63,449 nt of DNA, taken from the NCBI GenBank assembly GCA_012520995.1, contig JAAYNI010000088.1, forward strand, positions 1 to 63,449, read 5' to 3'. This document shows positions 62,870 to 63,449 of this stretch, piece after piece. Made by a program: the position numbers and the translations under genes. The notes beneath the pieces are model-generated. The model made no database searches and was not told the origin of the DNA. It was given only the letters and a program-made list of their open reading frames with translations. The DNA comes from Candidatus Rifleibacteriota bacterium. GTDB taxonomy: Bacteria > Muiribacteriota > Ozemobacteria > Ozemobacterales > Ozemobacteraceae. The first letter of the stretch is position 1; each line of letters starts with the position of its first letter.

Positions 62870-62964
62870 CTTTCGGCCTTTCCCTTGCGATCTTATTAGC
62901 AAAATGATAATTTATGGAACTTTTTTTGTTTATCTTTGTCTATGGTCTTTTGGAGGAACTAAAA

Positions 62965-63449
62965 GTGAAAATAAGAAAAATACTTTTTTTTGCCGCAGCT
63001 CTATGTTTGTTACAGACTTATGCTCTATATGCGGCATCTCTCAATGCGTATGTAGATAAGAATACTGTGGAATTTGGCGACAACATTACTTTGTCCCTTG
63101 AAATTGAAAGCGAATATGGGAAAATTGGCGACTATTCACCGCTGATGAATATATCTTCTATTCCTGGATTCAGAATAGTCGGAACTTCTCGAAGCAGCAG
63201 CACAAGGATTGTTAATGGCAAAGGTATGAGCTCTGTTCGAATGAATTTAACTCTTACGCCGGAAGACACCGGAGAATTGGAGATTCCTGGATTTTCCGTA
63301 ACCGACAGCGAAGGGAATCCTCAATCCAGCAAACCTATTAAGATAACTGTTAAACCCAGAGAATCTTTGGGGTTGCTTAAAGGCTTGGAAAAATCTGAGA
63401 AACTTCAAAATCTGCAAGAAATTATAGAAAAAGAACAGCTTCCTGCTCC
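62965..63449 (+). CDS. batD: BatD-like oxygen tolerance protein, partial
   Basis: The gene begins at GTG 62965, eight bases after GGAGG, and runs off the window end. A signal peptide (ILFFAAALCLLQTYALYAAS) is followed by an Ig-like domain matching the start of BatD: LNAYVDKNTVEFGDNITLSLEIE, GFRIVGTSRSSS, then MNLTLTPEDTGELEIPGFSV. BatD is a membrane-anchored part of the Bat aerotolerance complex, often with BatA and BatB. Only the first 161 residues are visible, so its anchor and neighbours cannot be checked. The call is based on the repeated pattern and is fairly secure. Confidence 0.8.
   Translation, partial: MKIRKILFFAAALCLLQTYALYAASLNAYVDKNTVEFGDNITLSLEIESEYGKIGDYSPLMNISSIPGFRIVGTSRSSSTRIVNGKGMSSVRMNLTLTPEDTGELEIPGFSVTDSEGNPQSSKPIKITVKPRESLGLLKGLEKSEKLQNLQEIIEKEQLPA

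Noticed and set aside
1-63449. CRISPR array, insertion sequence or prophage
   Set aside because: The only tandem repeats are the coding 18-bp and 48-bp arrays without spacers; no transposase, integrase or phage structural gene was seen.

Overview
The window is about 63 kb of AT-rich bacterial chromosome. It is densely coded and organised in long operons with ATGA-type start/stop overlaps and Shine-Dalgarno-led ATG, GTG and TTG starts. I see no tRNA, rRNA, insertion sequence, prophage or CRISPR array. Housekeeping genes (efp, uppP, ftsK, rimO, pgsA, pgpA, secD, secF, dtd, rlmE) are mixed with very large TPR and HEAT repeat proteins, C25 (gingipain-type) secreted proteases, an ECF sigma/anti-sigma/HtrA module, type II secretion tip pseudopilins, HD-GYP and class III cyclase signalling proteins, and an aerotolerance-type BatD. 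Many short secreted proteins I do not recognise are also present. This mix suggests a poorly sampled, probably diderm phylum. A Riflebacteria-like lineage is my guess from the giant TPR/HEAT/C25 content, but no phylogenetic marker was tested.

Layout: 1-5.9 kb (minus) is a polyamine-linked membrane locus. In gene order it has a long DUF4178 protein, a short DUF4178 protein, a 57-residue secreted protein with a TTG start, DUF350, a membrane spermidine-synthase-like protein and SpeD, then a third DUF4178 gene cut by the window edge. 6-6.6 kb is EF-P with an unusual loop tip. 7.2-22.8 kb (plus) holds uppP-ftsK, two giant TPR proteins of 1614 and 1535 residues, and rimO-pgsA-pgpA. 23.4-29.6 kb is an accessory-looking stretch: two C25 protease paralogues pointing towards each other, flanking an EFR1-type ferredoxin and a broken methyltransferase. 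The second protease carries an 18-bp repeat tail with a 7-bp frame-shifting deletion. 29.7-35 kb (minus) has an iron/cobalamin-type ABC transporter with an FmdB-like zinc ribbon, and a TPR/zinc-ribbon protein with a 48-bp tandem repeat.

35.1-38.2 kb (plus) is secD-secF-dtd. 38.3-45.7 kb (minus) is a long operon starting with a PtsN-type EIIA domain, followed by two secreted or membrane proteins, two HEAT repeat proteins and a one-TM protein. 45.8-48.1 kb is sigma factor, anti-sigma-like protein and HtrA. 48.3-51.2 kb has an HD-GYP protein, a DUF805 protein and two small envelope proteins. 51.3-60.8 kb (minus) runs UshA-type nucleotidase, RlmE, a TPR membrane protein, GspI/J/K-like pseudopilins, a secreted unknown and a CHASE2-cyclase. 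60.9-62.8 kb encodes an unusual fusion of a CofG-like radical SAM domain with two hotdog thioesterase domains. The window ends in the start of batD.

The most promising points are the DUF4178/DUF350/polyamine locus with its unannotated small secreted protein, the radical SAM-double hotdog fusion, the giant TPR pair behind ftsK (one with an N-terminal four-cysteine cluster), the frame-shifted collagen-like tail of the second C25 protease, and a recurring extended -10 promoter element. All functions are inferred from reading sequence; no database search was run.
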